37,924 nucleotides of DNA from Deltaproteobacteria bacterium YD0425bin51 (GTDB taxonomy: Bacteria > Desulfobacterota > Desulfobacteria > Desulfobacterales > YD0425bin51): the NCBI GenBank assembly GCA_002753225.1, contig PDZS01000044.1, positions 1-37,924 on the forward strand, given 5' to 3'. This document shows, one piece after another, positions 34,790-37,924 of this stretch (position 1 is its first letter; each line of letters starts with the position of its first letter). The notes beneath the pieces are model-generated. The model searched no databases and was not told the origin of the DNA. It saw nothing but the letters and a program-made list of their open reading frames with translations. The position numbers and the translations under genes are program-made.

Positions 34790-35781
34790 ACAATAATATC
34801 CGCAAGACGCAAAATCATAATCTCCAATGATAGCTTCAGGTTAGCATTAGCCTTAATATTTTTTTCTGCTAAAGTAACAGCATCTATCTTTGAAATGATA
34901 GCATCTAAATTTTCAATTTGCGATACAGTTTCAATAATATCAGCTAAATCACTATTTATAATTTTTTCTTTTGAGAATTTAAAGATCAAAATATCTCTCA
35001 AATAAGTTTTTATTAAATCAAAGGTGTCATAAATTATATCTTTATTTTTAGACAATTTTTCAGCAAATGCCAATGATAAACTTAAAGGCTTATCACAAGA
35101 TAGATTTTCAAGCTCTTTGAATATCCATCTTCTATAAGAAAGCCAATTACCTTCATTGATTGACAAAGCTTTCCCTATACTGCCATTTGCCATGATTGAT
35201 ATCACTGAAGCTTTTTCAGTCTTAATGTCATTTTTTTCAATGAGTAATTTTTCAATATTTTTTTTTGATATTGGACCAAATCTTATATGCTGGCATCTTG
35301 ATATAATAGTTGGGATAAGTTCTGATATTTCCCTACAAATTAAAATCAAATGTGTTCTCTCTGGAGGCTCTTCTAAAATTTTAAGAAGAGCATTGGATGA
35401 CTCCAAATTCATTGCCTGGGCATCTGAGATAATTACAACACGCTTTTGAGCTTCATAAGGTTTCATTGCAAGGACTTCCATCATATTTCGAATTTGAAGA
35501 ATCTTAATTGACATACCAACGGGTTCAATAAATATAATGTCAGGATGGTTATCAGTCTGTATTTTTCTGCATGACTGGCATACTCCGCATGGATATTTTA
35601 CATTCTCTTCACTCCATTTTTCCCTGCAGTTTAAAGCCATTGCAAAAAATTTAGCTACTGTACATCTCCCTACTCCATTTGGACCTGTAAAAATCAATGC
35701 GTGAGGTACAGTAGCTTTTTTTAAGAAGCTATTTAAATGCGTTATAGCACTTTTTTGATCTTTAATAGATTCAAAACCCAT
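34786..35781 (-). CDS. holB: DNA polymerase III subunit delta'
   Basis: A clamp-loader subunit of the replicative polymerase. The 331-residue protein has a degenerate Walker A (GPNGVGRCTVA, with Arg in place of the usual Lys), a four-cysteine zinc module (CREKW, then CGVCQSC), a DEAD-box-like II region (VVIISDAQAM) and the SRC motif (IISRCQHIRF). Loss of a functional P-loop is normal for delta', which does not hydrolyse ATP. It overlaps ricT by four bases and follows the HU gene by 14 bp. Confidence 0.95.
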   Translation of the reverse strand: MGFESIKDQKSAITHLNSFLKKATVPHALIFTGPNGVGRCTVAKFFAMALNCREKWSEENVKYPCGVCQSCRKIQTDNHPDIIFIEPVGMSIKILQIRNMMEVLAMKPYEAQKRVVIISDAQAMNLESSNALLKILEEPPERTHLILICREISELIPTIISRCQHIRFGPISKKNIEKLLIEKNDIKTEKASVISIMANGSIGKALSINEGNWLSYRRWIFKELENLSCDKPLSLSLAFAEKLSKNKDIIYDTFDLIKTYLRDILIFKFSKEKIINSDLADIIETVSQIENLDAIISKIDAVTLAEKNIKANANLKLSLEIMILRLADIIV

Positions 35782-35795
35782 TACATAAACTAATC

Positions 35796-36071
35796 TTAAT
35801 AATCAACTCGTTCTTTCATTTCTTTACCGCATTTAAAGAATGGCAGTTTTTTAGGCTTGATTTTAACTTTTTTCCCAGTTTTGGGATTTCTTCCTGTATA
35901 ACTTTTATATTCTTTAACAAAAAAACTGCATAATCCTCTAATTTCAACTCGATTTCGCTGCTCTAATGAATCAGCCATAGAATCAAAAAAAATCTCCACC
36001 ACTTTTGCTGCATCTGACTTGGAAATATTTGCATCCTGCTTCAATTCAGCTATAAGTTCTAACTTATTCAT
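35796..36071 (-). CDS. HU/IHF-family DNA-binding protein
   Basis: A 91-residue histone-like nucleoid protein. It shows the family pattern MNKLELIAELKQDANISKSDA, the central VEIRGLCSFFVKEY, the DNA-intercalating arm GRNPKTGKKVKI with its Pro, and the C-terminal helix FKCGKEMKERV. It binds DNA as a dimer. It is likely the first gene of the HU-holB-ricT-metG-PBP-kdnAB-OmpA series, with its own promoter and a palindrome over the expected transcription start. Confidence 0.96.
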   Translation of the reverse strand: MNKLELIAELKQDANISKSDAAKVVEIFFDSMADSLEQRNRVEIRGLCSFFVKEYKSYTGRNPKTGKKVKIKPKKLPFFKCGKEMKERVDY

Positions 36072-36079
36072 TCTTCCTC

Positions 36080-36104
36080 CTCTATAAATAAAAAATTTAT
36101 AGAG
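36080..36104. promoter_or_regulatory. Palindrome over the HU transcription start
   Basis: ctctataaat at 36080-36089 and atttatagag at 36095-36104 are perfect inverted repeats around five A residues. It covers the predicted +1 and ends next to the ribosome-binding site GAGGAGG, so it could be an operator or a 5' UTR hairpin. Confidence 0.5.
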
Positions 36105-36107
36105 AAA

Positions 36108-36136
36108 TTATTAAACAAAATATTGTAACAAGTCAA
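36108..36136 (-). promoter_or_regulatory. Sigma-70-type promoter for the HU operon
   Basis: On the minus strand TTGACT (36136-36131) and TAATAA (36113-36108) are separated by exactly 17 bp and lie just upstream of the HU start. Confidence 0.72.
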
Positions 36137-36140
36137 GCAG

Positions 36141-37238
36141 TTAAATCGTATTCAATATTATAGATCCATCATCCGTAACCGCAACCATGTTCTCCAACCT
36201 TATACCACCCCAACCAGGAATATATATTCCTGGTTCAACTGTAAATACCATACCAGGTTTCAGAATTGTTTCCCTGAAAGGAGAAAGTCTTGGTCCTTCA
36301 TGAACAGCTAGTCCTACTCCGTGACCTAAACTATGGCCAAAATTATCGCCAAACCCATTATCAGATATATAGCTTCTTGCAATATTATCAATTTCCTTTG
36401 AATTTGAACCTGCTCTTATAGCTTGAGTAGCTTTTTTCTGAGCAAATGAAACAATATCATACACCCTTTTAAAAGTGTCATCTTTTTCTCCTATCAGAAC
36501 AGTGCGAGTAATATCAGAGCAATAGCTGTTTAATTTAAGGCCCCAATCAATAATAATAGGTTCAAATTCTTTTAAAAGCCTATCTGTTGGTTTAGCATGA
36601 GGAAGAGCTCCATTTGGACCTGATGCAACAATTGGTGGAAAAGCCATACTACTTGCTCCTGCTTCTCTCATTTTTTTTTCCATAATCCATGAAAATTCTT
36701 TTTCTGTAATATCAGTTGATATTAAATTACTTGCATCTTTAAATACAGATTCAGCAAGGAACAAAGATTTCTTTATCAATTCAATTTCTTGTTCATCTTT
36801 TATTTCTCTTATTAAATCAAGTAATTCATCTGCTTCAATAAGGACAGTATTTAAATTAGCTTTTTTGATTTCATCAATAATCTTGTTACATAAAACTATT
36901 GACAATCTTGCACCTTCAAATCCTATTTTCTTAATATCAAGCATTTTAATTAGTTTGGGCATTTCTTTAGGGAGTCCTTCTTTATAAATGCAAACCTCAT
37001 AAAGAGGAGCTTCATTTTTAGCCTCAAGTTCATATCTTGAATCTGTAGCAAGAATAAGACTTTTGTCTGTAATTAAAAGACATCCAGCAGATTCATAAAA
37101 AGTAGTGTCCTCACCTTTAAAATCACTAAAATAATATCTATTCTCTTCACTAAGAACCATATAACAATCTATTTGTTTTTCAAAAAGAGATTTTCTTAAT
37201 TTTTCAATCCTCTTTTCAATTTTAATATTGTTTTCCAA
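36141..37238 (-). CDS. M24B-family Xaa-Pro aminopeptidase
   Basis: A two-metal cytoplasmic peptidase that removes N-terminal residues before proline. The N-terminal creatinase-like domain (about 10-135) is followed by the pita-bread catalytic domain. The metal ligands are visible as Asp in IIIDWGLKL and CSDITRT, His in GHSLGHGVG, and Glu in FTVEPGIYI and IRLENM. A longer frame opens at an ATG at 37271, but AGGAGG lies seven bases before a TTG at 37238. That TTG is the better start, giving about 365 residues beginning with LENNIKIEKR read from Met. It follows the SUMF1-domain gene by 22 bp. Confidence 0.93.
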   Translation of the reverse strand: MENNIKIEKRIEKLRKSLFEKQIDCYMVLSEENRYYFSDFKGEDTTFYESAGCLLITDKSLILATDSRYELEAKNEAPLYEVCIYKEGLPKEMPKLIKMLDIKKIGFEGARLSIVLCNKIIDEIKKANLNTVLIEADELLDLIREIKDEQEIELIKKSLFLAESVFKDASNLISTDITEKEFSWIMEKKMREAGASSMAFPPIVASGPNGALPHAKPTDRLLKEFEPIIIDWGLKLNSYCSDITRTVLIGEKDDTFKRVYDIVSFAQKKATQAIRAGSNSKEIDNIARSYISDNGFGDNFGHSLGHGVGLAVHEGPRLSPFRETILKPGMVFTVEPGIYIPGWGGIRLENMVAVTDDGSIILNTI

Positions 37239-37260
37239 AAAAATACCTCCTGAGAATAAT

Positions 37261-37924
37261 TTAATCAGCAATACATCTAAAACTCAATATATTTGCCGAA
37301 AAATCTGTTTCAAAATAAAACCTTGAGTACAATCTTATTGATTTATCAGAAATAAAACTTCCACCTTTAACAACATTATATGTTAAATTGGTAACTTGAG
37401 AATATTTGGGTCTGCATTCCTCCATAGTCCATTCTAAAACATTACCTAATGTATCTGCAATACCTAAAGTATTTTCAGGATAATAATCAACAGGTGACGT
37501 ATCAGCAATGGCACTTTCCTCGAGATTGCATGAAGTCTCTTTCCATTCATTTCCCCATGGAAAAATATATCCATATTGTGTCCTAGCTGATGCTTCCCAT
37601 TCAAACTCTGTTGGTAGACGTTTACCAGTCCATGAAGCAAATGCTATAGCGTCTTTTAAACTTACATGGACAACAGGATGATTTCTTTTATTATGTAAAT
37701 TGCTGCCAGGACCAAAAGGCTGGTACCAGCATGCACCTTTAATATTTTTTTTATTATAAGTTGAATTCCACATAGATTTATATAATCCTGTTTTTTCATC
37801 AAGTATTTTTTGAAACCGTCCATAATAGACTGTTCCAAAACCTTTAATTTCTGCTGTTGTTTTATAACCTGCCCTATCAACAAAAATCTCAAAAAGAGCG
37901 TTTGTTACTGGATATTTTGAAATA
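37261..37924 (-). CDS. SUMF1/FGE-sulfatase domain protein, 5' end beyond right edge
   Basis: The frame is open to the right edge, reading SKYPVTNALFEIFVDRAGY before the internal Met at 37773, so the real start is outside the window. The visible 220 residues are a formylglycine-generating-enzyme (SUMF1) fold: VTNALFEIFVDRAGY, NHPVVHVSLKDAIAFASWTG, KRLPTEFEWEASAR, WGNEW, DTLGNVLEWT and KGGSF. In true FGEs a pair of cysteines follows the GGSF motif. Here that stretch is SDKSIRLYSRF, without cysteine, so copper-dependent sulfatase activation is unlikely. SUMF1 domains without these cysteines occur in many other enzymes and binding proteins. Confidence 0.9.
   Translation of the reverse strand, partial: ISKYPVTNALFEIFVDRAGYKTTAEIKGFGTVYYGRFQKILDEKTGLYKSMWNSTYNKKNIKGACWYQPFGPGSNLHNKRNHPVVHVSLKDAIAFASWTGKRLPTEFEWEASARTQYGYIFPWGNEWKETSCNLEESAIADTSPVDYYPENTLGIADTLGNVLEWTMEECRPKYSQVTNLTYNVVKGGSFISDKSIRLYSRFYFETDFSANILSFRCIAD

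Overview
The window is about 37.9 kb of AT-rich bacterial chromosome. It probably comes from a Gram-negative member of the Desulfobacterota (the former sulfate-reducing Deltaproteobacteria). The clues are indirect: a sigma-54-controlled TauE/SafE exporter operon, an OmpA lipoprotein with calcium-binding repeats, Kdo8N (LPS) biosynthesis genes, and a HU-holB-ricT-metG housekeeping string. No rRNA or tRNA gene is visible, so the assignment rests on gene content only.

Region 1 (1-8.7 kb, minus strand) is secondary metabolism. A very large nonribosomal peptide synthetase (NRPS) starts at 7514 and runs off the left edge with an uninterrupted frame. Its order is TubC-type docking domain, C, A, PCP, E, then C, A and the start of a second PCP. 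The second A domain carries a threonine-type specificity code. Just upstream is a B12-binding radical SAM gene broken by an in-frame stop, a poly-A frameshift and a deletion that removed the iron-sulfur cysteine motif.

Region 2 (8.7-13.5 kb) is an accessory island bounded by two related copies of a roughly 80-bp element. It holds an IS3-family insertion sequence, a GC-richer unit that looks like an integron gene cassette (a QueD/PTPS-like gene followed by an attC-like hairpin), a 35-codon ORF, a dispersed GC-rich palindrome, an RsgA-type GTPase and a small cysteine-rich ORF of unclear status.

Region 3 (13.5-21.7 kb) is mostly core genome. It has a PLP aminotransferase, a minus-strand operon eno-pyrG-(receiver/TPR protein)-truA behind a good sigma-70-type promoter, and a divergent pair: a small winged-helix-like protein and an RNA m5C methyltransferase.

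Region 4 (21.7-26.9 kb) looks like a self-contained sigma-54 regulatory unit. A membrane-anchored enhancer-binding protein with its own extracytoplasmic sensor faces an operon of small membrane protein, TauE/SafE exporter, secreted 112-residue protein and, after a hairpin, a two-TM protein. Between them are TTGCAA-rich direct repeats and a consensus -24/-12 promoter. A palindrome and a roughly 209-bp MITE-like element follow.

Region 5 (26.9-37.9 kb, minus strand) is a tightly packed envelope and housekeeping series. In transcription order it is: SUMF1-domain protein (cut by the right edge), M24 aminopeptidase, HU, holB, ricT, metG, a penicillin-binding transpeptidase, kdnA, kdnB, and an OmpA/vWA lipoprotein ending in an intrinsic terminator.
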